Shown here: in pieces, positions 8,212-19,900 of the stretch | Layout: the number at the start of each line of letters is the position of its first letter | Numbering within the stretch: the stretch's first letter is position 1 | Origin: Denitratisoma oestradiolicum | Lineage (GTDB): Bacteria; Pseudomonadota; Gammaproteobacteria; Burkholderiales; Rhodocyclaceae | Assembly (NCBI RefSeq): GCF_902813185.1 | Contig: NZ_LR778301.1 | Location: 434,001-498,000, forward strand | Reading direction: 5' to 3' | Length of the DNA: 64,000 nucleotides | Translations under genes and position numbers: made by a program | The notes under the pieces: generated by a model | Told to the model about the DNA's origin: nothing | Databases searched by the model: none | The model's input: only the letters and a program-made list of their open reading frames with translations

Positions 8212-8601
8212 TCATTTTTTCGCATCCGGCTTTTTTGCCTTGGCCGCACGGAACGCCGGCCCCCAAATCGGATGGCCGGCTTCTGCCGGCTCCAACTCCA
8301 GGTTCGGGTTGATCTCCAAGGCCTTCTTGAACTCGTCGCGACAGAGCCGCTCCTTGCCGCTGACGCAATGGGCGAAGGCCAGGTACTTGTGCGCCTTGAC
8401 CTGGTCACTTACTCCCAGCCCCTGATCCAGCGCGCTTTGCAGGCCCTTCACCGCTTCCGGATAGCGGCCCTCGTTGTAGTTCTCGATACCTGCCGAAAGA
8501 GACTGATTGGCCTTGCTCTCGAACATTTTTCCCGGCCCGGCAGCGCAGGCCGCCAGCATGCCGAGCCACGCCAACAACAGGATGTTCCGCAGTGTCTTCA
8601 T
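8212..8601 (-). CDS. Small TPR-containing lipoprotein (possibly TssQ-like)
   Basis: A 129-residue protein with a lipoprotein signal peptide ending in LAAC (lipobox near residues 16-19). Residues about 32-100 look like two or three tetratricopeptide-type helical pairs (GIENYNEGRYPEAVKGLQSAL; AHKYLAFAHCVSGKERLCRDEF, given here as repeat A and B). It ends in a lysine-rich tail. Similar small TPR lipoproteins, called TssQ in some genomes, accompany type VI secretion loci; from memory the resemblance is good, but no Tss core genes are in the window, so the link is tentative. It lies between the cyclase and the kinase on the same strand. Confidence 0.75.
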   Translation of the reverse strand: MKTLRNILLLAWLGMLAACAAGPGKMFESKANQSLSAGIENYNEGRYPEAVKGLQSALDQGLGVSDQVKAHKYLAFAHCVSGKERLCRDEFKKALEINPNLELEPAEAGHPIWGPAFRAAKAKKPDAKK

Positions 8602-8659
8602 CTTGTTCCCCCGGATAAAGTCTCAAACCATGTGCCCCCCGGTCGCCGCAATGTACTGC

Positions 8660-8712
8660 CTAAAGGCTTGCTGCGCTCGCAGGTCACACCCGGCTCCGTT
8701 GATGCTTTTTCA
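8660..8712. repeat. Partial copy of the dispersed repeat found at 38.3 and 41.6 kb
   Basis: The stretch GCTTGCTGCGCTCG followed by CCGGCTCCGTT resembles the outer end of the two longer repeats (GGCTCGCTGCGCTCG then CTCGGCTCCGTT). It fills most of the gap between the cyclase and the lipoprotein genes. Confidence 0.35.
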
Positions 8713-8717
8713 TAACG

Positions 8718-9806
8718 TTAAAACTTGTGCCTGATCTTGAGTTGCGCGCCGGGCTTGGCCTCGATCTTTTCCCTATGGACGGGGAAACCGGAATTCCTGA
8801 TTTCTATCGTGTGGCTGCCGGGCGCTAGCGCAATCGATTTCAGCGGCGGGCTGACACCGCGCTTCTTCCCATCCACATAGACCTCGCCCCAAGGGATGAT
8901 GACCAGCGCCAGTGTGGCTTTTGCCGGCGCAGCGGGCTTCACCGGCGGAAGCTTCGCCTCGGGTTGTACCTCAGACGGTGGGGTGGGCTGTAGCTGCGGT
9001 GCCTCCGCAGCCGGTGCGGGTGGGCTGGCCGGAGCGCTGTCGCTGCGGCCCAGGCGCAGCATCACCCCGCCGCCGATGATGGCCAGTGCCAGCAGTGACA
9101 CTCCGGCCAGCAAGGGGCGACGGATACCCGGTACGCCGGTACTGGCCGCTGCGGCGGGAATGTCGGCATTACCTGTTATGACGGAGTCGTTGGTGCGCTG
9201 CTGTACTGTCGGTGCGCGAGAGGACGATGCCTGATCGGCGTATTTATGGGGGATGCTCGGGCCCACCGCATACACTTCGTGTTCACGCACATGCTTATCG
9301 GTACGGCTGCCCTCGTAGCTGAGTATCTGCGCGTAGTCGTCGGACAGCCGAGACACTACCTCGTAGAAAGAGCGGGAGACCAGAATCGTGTTCTCGTCGG
9401 CGAAGCTCATCACCCGCTGCGCAACATTGACGCCGTCGCCGATGATGTTGATCTGGCCATTGATGTCCTTGATCAGACGGATCGGCCCGAGATTGGTGCC
9501 CATCCGCACCAACAGCGGTGGTGTTTCGTTGGGACTTTCGCCGGAGATACTGTCGCGCAGATCCATCGCAACGAACATCGCCACTTCAGGGCTGCCGAGA
9601 AAGCATACAGCGGCACCGTCGCCGGTATCGAGCACGATCCGGTCGCTGGCGGCGACCTGTTGCAGTGCCCGGATAAGCAGCGCGTTGAAGCGCTGCTTGA
9701 GCTTCATCTGTTCGCTCACCGACTTCTTCGAATATTCCACGATATCGAGGAATAGCACGCTGCAAACGAAGGTACGGTTGGAAGTGTCGTCCATATCTGC
9801 TGACAT
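8718..9806 (-). CDS. Class III adenylate/guanylate cyclase domain protein with TM and C-terminal PEGA domain
   Basis: A 362-residue protein. Residues 12-180 form a class III cyclase domain: metal-binding Asp21 (FLDIVEYS) and Asp63 (DTGDGAAV), and transition-state residues Asn127 and Arg131 (GDGVNVAQRV), so it looks catalytically competent; ATP versus GTP preference is not determined. A transmembrane helix spans about 229-250, then a Pro/Ala-rich stretch, then a PEGA domain (WGEVYVDGKKRGVSPP) at about 298-362, expected outside the cytoplasm. It heads the minus-strand trio with the lipoprotein and the Ser/Thr kinase, which would pair a second messenger with protein phosphorylation. Confidence 0.88.
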   Translation of the reverse strand: MSADMDDTSNRTFVCSVLFLDIVEYSKKSVSEQMKLKQRFNALLIRALQQVAASDRIVLDTGDGAAVCFLGSPEVAMFVAMDLRDSISGESPNETPPLLVRMGTNLGPIRLIKDINGQINIIGDGVNVAQRVMSFADENTILVSRSFYEVVSRLSDDYAQILSYEGSRTDKHVREHEVYAVGPSIPHKYADQASSSRAPTVQQRTNDSVITGNADIPAAAASTGVPGIRRPLLAGVSLLALAIIGGGVMLRLGRSDSAPASPPAPAAEAPQLQPTPPSEVQPEAKLPPVKPAAPAKATLALVIIPWGEVYVDGKKRGVSPPLKSIALAPGSHTIEIRNSGFPVHREKIEAKPGAQLKIRHKF

Positions 9807-9999
9807 CGTGGCGCGGTGTGGGTCTTGTTCTGTTCGAGGTCTGCTGCGCTGCCCAGAGAGTATAGCCGCTGGCTCCAGGCTTGCACGCGCTTGCCAGGTC
9901 AGCGTTTTTTGGGGGGATAACTTATGCTAAAAACCGCAAATCCAGCTACAGATATCACAGAGGACACAGAGCTGGCGCGGGTCCGCCATGGTTCATCGT

Positions 10000-11619
10000 T
10001 TATTTTCTGACCATGTCCAGCGCCACGGCCTCCGCCACCTTGATGCCGTCAACGCCCGCCGAGAGAATGCCGCCCGCGTAACCCGCGCCTTCGCCAGCGG
10101 GATAGAGGCCCCGGGTGTTCAGACTCTGGAAATCCTCGCCGCGCTTGATGCGGATCGGCGAGGAGGTGCGGGTCTCGACCCCGGTCATCACCGCGTCCGC
10201 CATGGCAAAGCCGTGGATCTGCCGGTCGAAGGCCGGGAGGGCTTCGCGCAGGGCGGTGACGACGAAGGGGGGCAGGCAGAGGGCGAGGTCAGTCCAGTGC
10301 ACCCCGGGCTGGTAAGAAGGCTCTACTTCCCCCGGGGCGACGGAGGGGCGGCCGGCAAGGAAGTCGCCAACCCGCTGAGCCGGAGCGGCGTAGCTGCCAC
10401 CACCGGCTTCGAATGCCCGGGATTCCCAATGGCGCTGAAACTCGATGCCGGCCAGGGGGGGGCCCGGATAGTCCTCTTCGGGGGTGATGCCGACGACGAT
10501 GCCGCTGTTGGCATTGCGCTCGTTGCGGGAATACTGGCTCATGCCGTTGGTCACCACCCGCCCCGGTTCCGAGGTGGCGGCGACCACGGTGCCGCCGGGG
10601 CACATGCAGAAGCTGTAGGCGGAGCGGCCATTGGCGCAGTGGTGCACCAGCTTGTAGTCGGCGGCGCCGAGCAGGGGATGGCCGGCAAACTTGCCCCAGC
10701 GGGCCCGGTCGATCAGGGACTGGGGATGCTCGATGCGCACGCCGATGGAAAAGGGCTTGGCCTCGATATACACGCCCCGGTCGTGGAGCATCTGAAAGGT
10801 GTCGCGGGCACTGTGGCCCACGGCCAGCACCACATGGTCGGTGGCGATGCGCTCACCGCCCGCGAGGATCACGCCCCGCACCTGGCCCTGGCCCTGGGCG
10901 TCCCGCTCGATCTCGATTTCCTCCACCCTGCTGCCGAAGCGCACCTCGCCGCCCAGGGCGGTGATGGTGGCACGCATCTTCTCCACCATGCCCACCAGGC
11001 GGAAGGTGCCGATGTGGGGCTTGTTGATGTACAGGATCTCCTCCGGTGCCCCGGCCTTGACGAACTCCTCCAGCACCTTGCGGCCATGGTGTAGAGGGTC
11101 CTTGATCTGGCTGTAGAGCTTGCCGTCGGAAAAGGTGCCGGCGCCGCCTTCGCCGAACTGGACGTTGGATTCCGGATTGAGGGTGCTCTTGCGCCACAGG
11201 CCCCAGGTGTCCTGGGTGCGCTCCCGTACCGCCTTGCCCCGCTCCAGGATGATGGGGCGAAAGCCCATCTGGGCCAGCAAGAGGCCGGCAAAGAGGCCGC
11301 AGGGTCCGGTGCCGATGACTACCGGCCGGGTCGCAAGACTGCTTGGGGCCTGGGCGACGAAGCGGTAACTCGTGTCCGGCGTGGGCATCACGGTGCGGTC
11401 GCCCCGGTGGCGCTGGAGCAGGGCTGCTTCGTTGGCCACCTCGACATCCAGGGCATAGATCAGGGCGATGGCAGATTTTTTGCGAGCATCCACGCTGCGG
11501 CGGAACACGCGGCAAGCCAGCAGCTCGCTTTCCGCCACGCCCAGGCGGGCGCAGGCGGCCGCACGAAGCTCGGCTTCGGCATGATCCAGGGGCAGCTTGA
11601 TTTCAGTCAGTCTCAGCAT
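10000..11619 (-). CDS. COG2509-type FAD-dependent oxidoreductase
   Basis: A 539-residue flavoprotein of the uncharacterised FAD-dependent dehydrogenase family COG2509. The N-terminal 90 residues form the small alpha/beta domain typical of this family; the dinucleotide-binding motif GTGPCGLFAG starts near residue 100, followed by ILERG, the FGEGGAGTFSDGKL segment and the C-terminal GEGAGYAGGILSAGVDG flavin-closing motif. The family is widespread but its substrate is not established. No strong Shine-Dalgarno precedes ATG 11619. It is monocistronic, separated from rhlE by a repeat-bearing gap. Confidence 0.9.
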   Translation of the reverse strand: MLRLTEIKLPLDHAEAELRAAACARLGVAESELLACRVFRRSVDARKKSAIALIYALDVEVANEAALLQRHRGDRTVMPTPDTSYRFVAQAPSSLATRPVVIGTGPCGLFAGLLLAQMGFRPIILERGKAVRERTQDTWGLWRKSTLNPESNVQFGEGGAGTFSDGKLYSQIKDPLHHGRKVLEEFVKAGAPEEILYINKPHIGTFRLVGMVEKMRATITALGGEVRFGSRVEEIEIERDAQGQGQVRGVILAGGERIATDHVVLAVGHSARDTFQMLHDRGVYIEAKPFSIGVRIEHPQSLIDRARWGKFAGHPLLGAADYKLVHHCANGRSAYSFCMCPGGTVVAATSEPGRVVTNGMSQYSRNERNANSGIVVGITPEEDYPGPPLAGIEFQRHWESRAFEAGGGSYAAPAQRVGDFLAGRPSVAPGEVEPSYQPGVHWTDLALCLPPFVVTALREALPAFDRQIHGFAMADAVMTGVETRTSSPIRIKRGEDFQSLNTRGLYPAGEGAGYAGGILSAGVDGIKVAEAVALDMVRK

Positions 11620-11678
11620 GGAGGGAAAGGAGCACAGGGGAAGTGGTACGGGGACGGCGCTAATACACTGATTAAGTC

Positions 11679-11771
11679 CGTTCGGGCTGAGCCTGTCGAA
11701 GCCCAGTGTTGGCGTGGCTTGCGCTTCGACAAGCCTGTCCTGAGCGAAGACGAAGGGCTCAGCGCGAACGG
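11679..11771. repeat. Dispersed palindromic repeat (TTCGGGCTGAGCCTGTCGAAG type)
   Basis: A left arm CGTTCGGGCTGAGCCTGTCG and a right segment containing GCTTCGACAAGCCTGTC and GGGCTCAGCGCGAACGG pair as an imperfect long hairpin. This REP-like sequence type is common between genes in many proteobacteria. It occupies the gap between rhlE and the COG2509 gene. Confidence 0.65.
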
Positions 11772-11787
11772 TTGGGGGCTTGTTTCC

Positions 11788-13104
<1,317 letters not shown>

Positions 13105-13811
13105 GGGGAACAGGAATGGGTAGAGCGCTGAAGGCGCGAAGTTTACCGTCTTGACGGGCCGGCCAGAGGGGTTTGCCAGTGGCCTCCAGAAGGCTCAGGT
13201 AGGCCCGCAGGTCGAATTCCAACTGGTGGTAGTCCGGCTCCATGTGCTGGCAGAGCTGATAGAAGGCCTTGCCGTGCTCCCGCTCCTTGAGGTGGGCCAA
13301 CTCGTGCACCACGATCATGCGCAGGAATTCTTCCGGCATCTCCCGGAACACATTGGCGATGCGGATTTCCCGCTTGGCCTTGAGCCTGACGCCCTGCACC
13401 CGCGCCACCGTGGTGTGCAGCCCGAGGGCCTTGTGCAGCACATGCAGCTTGCCGTCAAAGGCCACCTTGCTCAGGGCCTCGGCATTGCGCAGATGACGGC
13501 CCTTGAGTTCCTGCACATAGTCGTAGAGCGCCCGGTCGGTACGCACCTCATGGCACCGGGGATACTTGCGCAGCAAGCCCGGCCCCAGTTTGTCCGTGGC
13601 GATAAGCTGCTGTACCTGATCAATCAGGTGCGTCGGGTAGCCGGCGAGGTAGTTGGGAGACGGCCTGGGCTTCATGGGGTGGGGTGGTCCGTGAGGATCG
13701 AAATCCGAAAAGCGGAATTGTCTGCAACCGGGCCTGGTGCAAGTGTCGGCGCCTTAAGCGAGCCGGGCAGCCTGCTTCCGGTGCGCCCTGGCTGTATCCA
13801 ATCTGCTGCTC

Positions 13812-16027
<2,216 letters not shown>

Positions 16028-16043
16028 GGGGGCCGGGGCCGTG

Positions 16044-16307
16044 TTACTCGGCCACGGGAACGATGTTCACCAGCTTGCGCTGCGCCGCACCCTTGACGGT
16101 GAATTGCACCGTGCCGTCCACCTTGGCGAACAGGGTGTGGTCCTTGCCGATGCCCACGTTGTCGCCGGCATGGAAGCGGGTGCCACGCTGACGCACGATG
16201 ATGCTGCCGGCGGAAACCAGCTGACCACCGTAGCGCTTGACGCCCAGGCGTTTCGATTCCGAGTCGCGGCCGTTACGGGAACTGCCGCCTGCTTTTTTGT
16301 GTGCCAT
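16044..16307 (-). CDS. rpmA: 50S ribosomal protein L27
   Basis: An 87-residue L27. The N-terminus [19 protein letters not shown] lies near the peptidyl-transferase centre in the ribosome; the core [17 protein letters not shown] segment (here [13 protein letters not shown]) and GKDHTLFA are diagnostic. AAGGAG stands before ATG 16307. It follows rplU by 11 bases on the same strand and is followed by a long hairpin. Confidence 0.99.
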   Translation of the reverse strand: MAHKKAGGSSRNGRDSESKRLGVKRYGGQLVSAGSIIVRQRGTRFHAGDNVGIGKDHTLFAKVDGTVQFTVKGAAQRKLVNIVPVAE

Positions 16308-16318
16308 GTTTGAACTCC

Positions 16319-16630
16319 TTAGGCGGCAATGCCGCTGATTTCCAGTTCAGTGTAATTTTGGCGATGGCCCTGGTGCTTCTGGTAGTGCTTGCGCCGGCGC
16401 ATCTTGAAAATCGTGATCTTGGCGTGACGACCGTGGCTCAACACCTTGGCCGTGACCTTGGCGCCGGAAACCAGGGGCGTGCCGACTTTCACCGACTCGC
16501 CCTCGCCGACCATAAGAACCTGGTCGAGAGTGATTTCAGCGCCCACGTCTGCCGGTATCTGTTCTACTTTGATCTTTTCGCCGGCAGCGACGCGATACTG
16601 CTTGCCGCCGGTTTTTATGACCGCATACAT
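16319..16630 (-). CDS. rplU: 50S ribosomal protein L21
   Basis: A 103-residue L21 that binds 23S r[17 protein letters not shown] at the start and [21 protein letters not shown] near the end, quoted as its two signatures, are the classic L21 motifs (the second spans residues about 75-95). GGAG precedes ATG 16630. It is the first gene of the rplU-rpmA-obgE-proB set and has an excellent sigma-70 promoter at 16670-16698. Confidence 0.99.
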   Translation of the reverse strand: MYAVIKTGGKQYRVAAGEKIKVEQIPADVGAEITLDQVLMVGEGESVKVGTPLVSGAKVTAKVLSHGRHAKITIFKMRRRKHYQKHQGHRQNYTELEISGIAA

Positions 16631-16669
16631 GATATGGACTCCATTGATGGATGGTACGAAAGGGGGCGG

Positions 16670-16698
16670 ATTATACGCAGCAGTTTTTGGAAGGTCAA
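16670..16698 (-). promoter_or_regulatory. Sigma-70 promoter of rplU-rpmA
   Basis: On the minus strand, TTGACC (16693-16698) and a consensus TATAAT (16670-16675) are spaced by exactly 17 bases, about 40 bases before rplU. It is back to back with the rpsF promoter. Confidence 0.88.
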
Positions 16699-16705
16699 AG
16701 TAATG

Positions 16706-16734
16706 TTGAATTTGCAGGGGTTTTCCCCTACAAT
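16706..16734 (+). promoter_or_regulatory. Sigma-70 promoter of rpsF-priB-rpsR-rplI
   Basis: TTGAAT (16706-16711) and TACAAT (16729-16734) with a 17-base spacer, 65 bases before rpsF. Its -35 box lies only 7 bases from the -35 box of the divergent rplU promoter, so the two polymerases may compete or share control. Confidence 0.82.
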
Positions 16735-16799
16735 TCGCGGCCTTTCAACCTTGCCCTACCTGCCCGCATGCGGGAGGGCTTCAACCAAAAGGAGATTGC

Positions 16800-17189
16800 A
16801 TGCGACACTACGAAATCGTTTTCATCGTCCATCCGGACCAGTCCGAGCAGGTTCCGGCCATGATCGAGCGTTACAAGACCCTGGTCACCGGCCGCAACGG
16901 CGCGATCCATCGCCTCGAAGACTGGGGCCGCCGCCAGATGGCCTACCCGATCCAGAAGGTGCATAAGGCTCACTATGTGCTCATGAACATCGAGTGCGAC
17001 GGCGAGACCCTGACTGAACTGGAACACGCCTTCAAGTTCAACGACGCCGTGCTGCGCCACCTGACCATCAAGATGGACAAGCCCGTCACCGCGCCCTCGC
17101 CCATGATGAAGGAAGAGAAGTCCCGCTCCCTGACGCCCCAGGCCGAAGTGAAGGCGGAGGCGACCGAGGCGGAGGCACCGGCTGCCTGA
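16800..17189 (+). CDS. rpsF: 30S ribosomal protein S6
   Basis: A 129-residue S6, partner of S18 in the 30S platform. [21 protein letters not shown] at the start (first 14 residues are the S6 hallmark), [21 protein letters not shown] in the middle (key residues [13 protein letters not shown]) and [10 protein letters not shown] are diagnostic. The tail after residue 98 is Ala/Glu-rich and not conserved. AAGGAG precedes ATG 16800. It is first in a four-gene operon. Confidence 0.98.
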   Translation: MRHYEIVFIVHPDQSEQVPAMIERYKTLVTGRNGAIHRLEDWGRRQMAYPIQKVHKAHYVLMNIECDGETLTELEHAFKFNDAVLRHLTIKMDKPVTAPSPMMKEEKSRSLTPQAEVKAEATEAEAPAA

Positions 17190-17190
17190 A

Positions 17191-17541
17191 TTGGCGTTCC
17201 CCACAGCTGCCGCCAACCTGATCCAACTGACCGGACAGGTGCTTGAGCGGGGGGCATTGCGCTACACGCCGGCCGGCGTTCCGGTCGTCGAATTCCGCTT
17301 GGCACACCAGTCCGAGCAGGAGGAGGCGGGAACGATGCGGCGCGTGGAATGCGAGATGTCCTGTGTGGCCGTGGGACCGTCAGCAAATCTGCTGACCGGT
17401 GCGCAAACGGGCGACGGGCTTCATGTCAGCGGCTTCATCGCCGCCAGGAGCCTGAAGAGCCGGACACCGGTGCTGCATGTGAAGACAATCGAATTTTTGG
17501 AAGGAAATCCAGATGGCATTCAAACCGAAGAGTGGCGCTAA
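17191..17541 (+). CDS. priB: Primosomal replication protein N (PriB)
   Basis: A 116-residue single OB-fold protein that binds ssDNA and helps PriA/DnaT restart stalled forks. The [23 protein letters not shown] stretch (key residues [14 protein letters not shown]) and the central strands [10 protein letters not shown] fit PriB. The position between rpsF and rpsR is the standard one in beta- and gammaproteobacteria. The start appears to be TTG 17191, one base after the rpsF stop; no ATG or GTG is available before the conserved core. The end overlaps rpsR by 29 bases. Confidence 0.92.
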   Translation: MAFPTAAANLIQLTGQVLERGALRYTPAGVPVVEFRLAHQSEQEEAGTMRRVECEMSCVAVGPSANLLTGAQTGDGLHVSGFIAARSLKSRTPVLHVKTIEFLEGNPDGIQTEEWR

Positions 17542-17794
17542 CAACAAGCGCAAGGACGACAAGGGCCGCAGCCTGTTCAAGCGCCGCAAATTCTGCCGCT
17601 TCAGTGCGGAGAAGATCGAATATATCGATTACAAGGACATCGAAATCCTCAAGGATTTCATCACCGAGACCGGCAAGATCATGCCGGCCCGCATCACCGG
17701 CACCAAGACCGGCTACCAGCGTCAGCTGTCCACGGCCATCAAGCGCGCCCGCTTCCTGGCCCTGATGCCCTACACCGATCTGCACAACGCCTGA
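17513..17794 (+). CDS. rpsR: 30S ribosomal protein S18
   Basis: A 93-residue S18. The core [21 protein letters not shown] (recognised by FCRF and YKDIEIL), [15 protein letters not shown] and [18 protein letters not shown] are typical; it heterodimerises with S6. GGAAGGA lies before ATG 17513, inside the end of priB, so translation is coupled. rplI follows after 14 bases. Confidence 0.99.
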   Translation: MAFKPKSGANNKRKDDKGRSLFKRRKFCRFSAEKIEYIDYKDIEILKDFITETGKIMPARITGTKTGYQRQLSTAIKRARFLALMPYTDLHNA

Positions 17795-17808
17795 ACGAGG
17801 GATAGACC

Positions 17809-18258
17809 ATGCAAATCATTCTGATGGAAAAAGTGGTGAACCTCGGCGGCCTCGGTGACGTGGTCAAGGTCAAGGATGGTTACGCCCGCAATTACCTGAT
17901 CCCCAAGGGCATGGCCAAGCGCGCCACCGCCGCGAATCTCAAGGTGTTCGAGGAGCGTCGTGCCGATCTGGAGAAACTCCAGGCCGAGAAGCTGGCCGCC
18001 GCCCAGGGCGTGGCCGCCAAGATCGACGGTCTGATGGTGCAGATCACCCGCAAGGCTGGCGTCGATGGCCGCCTGTTCGGCTCCGTCGGCGGTGCCGACA
18101 TCGTCGAGGCTCTCAAGGCCCAGGGAATCGAGATCGAAAAATCCGCCATCCGCATGCCCAACGGCCTGCTCAAGACGGTGGGCGACACTCAGCTCGAAGT
18201 GGCTCCCCATGCCGACGTGGTGGTCACCATCACGGTCTCGGTACTGGGCGAACACTGA
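17809..18258 (+). CDS. rplI: 50S ribosomal protein L9
   Basis: A 149-residue L9, with the two-domain shape of the family: an N-terminal rRNA-binding domain ([32 protein letters not shown]), a long charged helix rich in Ala, Lys and Glu (about 45-75), and a C-terminal domain containing [16 protein letters not shown]. Last gene of the operon, closed by a strong terminator. Confidence 0.99.
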   Translation: MQIILMEKVVNLGGLGDVVKVKDGYARNYLIPKGMAKRATAANLKVFEERRADLEKLQAEKLAAAQGVAAKIDGLMVQITRKAGVDGRLFGSVGGADIVEALKAQGIEIEKSAIRMPNGLLKTVGDTQLEVAPHADVVVTITVSVLGEH

Positions 18259-18272
18259 TCCTTTCGCGCCGC

Positions 18273-18303
18273 AAAAAAAGCCGCCTTCGGGCGGCTTTTT
18301 TTT
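18273..18303 (+). terminator. Intrinsic terminator of rpsF-rplI operon
   Basis: AAAAAAAGCCGCC, a TTCG tetraloop and GGCGGC followed by eight T residues. Because the stem is flanked by A and T runs it can end transcription from both sides, including the convergent efflux operon. Confidence 0.93.
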
Positions 18304-18345
18304 CGAGTTGATGCGCGTTTGTGACTCACCGCATCAATTTCGACT

Positions 18346-19899
18346 TCAGTGCTCCATGACTGGCGGCGGAGCTCCTGGCTGAAGAGCGCTGGGGCGCGCC
18401 AGCCAGACAAGGCCGATCAGACCCAGGAACAGCAGGGAGGATAGCCAGCTGTAGTCGTTGGCTGCCAGGGTCTGGGCCTGCACCGTGAGTTGCCGCTCCA
18501 CCACCGCCACGGCGCCCGAGATGTCCATGCCGAGCGAGGCGGCGCCATTCATGAACTGGCTGATGGTGCTGTCATAGGGGGTGATGTGAGCCACCAGCTC
18601 GCTGCGGTGGTGATAGGTGCGGGCATCCCACAGGGTGGCGGCGAAGGAGGTGCCCATGGCAGTGGCCATCAGGCGCACGAAGGCCGACAGCCCCGAGGCG
18701 CTGGCAATCTGCCACTGGCTCAGGCCATTGAATAGCAGCAGGCTGCTGGCCAGGGAAAAGCAGGTGGAGCCGATGCCATTAAAGATTTGTGCCGGCAGGA
18801 TGCTTTCCGGCGCCACGCCGCTGGTGAATCCGGCGCGCAGGTAGGTGGCCGTGGCCAGCATTATCAGGCCGAAGGTGGCCAGGGTGCGGACGCCGGACAG
18901 GCCAAGCAGCCGGTTGGCAATGGGTTGCATGAGTACCGCGGCCAGGCCGCTGGGGGCCACCATCAGGCCGGCCCATGTGGCGGTAAATCCCAGGGATTGT
19001 TGCAGCCAGAGGGGCAGCAGCAGGATATTGCCCAGATAGACGAAGCTCCAGAGGCTGTTGAGGGTCGTGCCCACTGTGAAATTGCGGTTGGCAAAAAGAC
19101 GCAGATCCACGATGGGATGGTCCTCATACCATTCCCAGGCCAGAAAGAAGCAGAAGGCCACCAGGGCCGTGGCCCCCAGGGCAAGGATTTCCCCCGACTC
19201 GAACCAGTTCTGCTCCCGGCCCTTGTCCAGCATGATCTGCAGGGCTCTGACCCAGATGGCCAACAGGACCATGCCCGTGATATCCACGGGTTTGCGCACA
19301 CGCGGCGACTCCCGGTCCCGAAACAGACGCCAGCAGGCAAAGGCCACCAGGATTCCGATGGGAACGTTGATGTAGAAAATCCAGGGCCAGGACAGGTTCT
19401 CGGTAATCCAGCCGCCGATGACGGGACCGACCACCGGAGAGAACATCATGGTGAACATGGAGATGGACATGGCCAGGGCCGCCTTGCTGGGCGGGTAAGC
19501 CTGCAGTAGCAGGGCCATGGCAACCGGCATCAAGGGGGCCACCACGGCGCCCTGCAGGCAACGGGCAGCAATCAGCATTTCCAGGCTGGTGGCCAGGCCA
19601 CAGAAGAGAGATGTCAGCGCGAACAGCAGCAGGGAATAGACGAACAGACGCACTTGGCCGATGCGGGCCGTGAGCCAGCCCGACAAGGGTGTGATGATGG
19701 CGCTGGTGACTGCGTAGGAGGTGATCACCCAGGTGGCCTGGGGGGGCGAGACACCCAGGTCGCCTGCAATCGCCGGCAGGGATAGGTTGGCGACCGCCAT
19801 TTCCAGGGTGTACATGAAACAGGCCACAGAAATAGCCAGGGTGGCCATCAGGCGTTTCTTGCCCTCGATGGGGGGCAAGGGGGAGTAGGGCGTCACCAT
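18346..19899 (-). CDS. EmrB/QacA-type MFS drug transporter, DHA2 family (copy 1 of 3)
   Basis: A 517-residue, 14-TM proton antiporter permease. The DHA2 signature region is visible: WVITSYAVTSAIITPLSGWLTARIG after TM1 (motif A-like), and VVGPVIGGWITENLSWPWIFYINVPIG (motif C and following) in the middle. A TTG start at 19911 is possible, but ATG 19899 lies one base after the upstream stop (TGACATG) and gives exactly the length of the two upstream paralogues. It is most distant of the three and last in the operon. With the EmrA-type adaptor and the outer-membrane channel it should expel hydrophobic compounds across the envelope. Confidence 0.92.
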   Translation of the reverse strand: MVTPYSPLPPIEGKKRLMATLAISVACFMYTLEMAVANLSLPAIAGDLGVSPPQATWVITSYAVTSAIITPLSGWLTARIGQVRLFVYSLLLFALTSLFCGLATSLEMLIAARCLQGAVVAPLMPVAMALLLQAYPPSKAALAMSISMFTMMFSPVVGPVIGGWITENLSWPWIFYINVPIGILVAFACWRLFRDRESPRVRKPVDITGMVLLAIWVRALQIMLDKGREQNWFESGEILALGATALVAFCFFLAWEWYEDHPIVDLRLFANRNFTVGTTLNSLWSFVYLGNILLLPLWLQQSLGFTATWAGLMVAPSGLAAVLMQPIANRLLGLSGVRTLATFGLIMLATATYLRAGFTSGVAPESILPAQIFNGIGSTCFSLASSLLLFNGLSQWQIASASGLSAFVRLMATAMGTSFAATLWDARTYHHRSELVAHITPYDSTISQFMNGAASLGMDISGAVAVVERQLTVQAQTLAANDYSWLSSLLFLGLIGLVWLARPSALQPGAPPPVMEH

Positions 19900-19900
19900 G

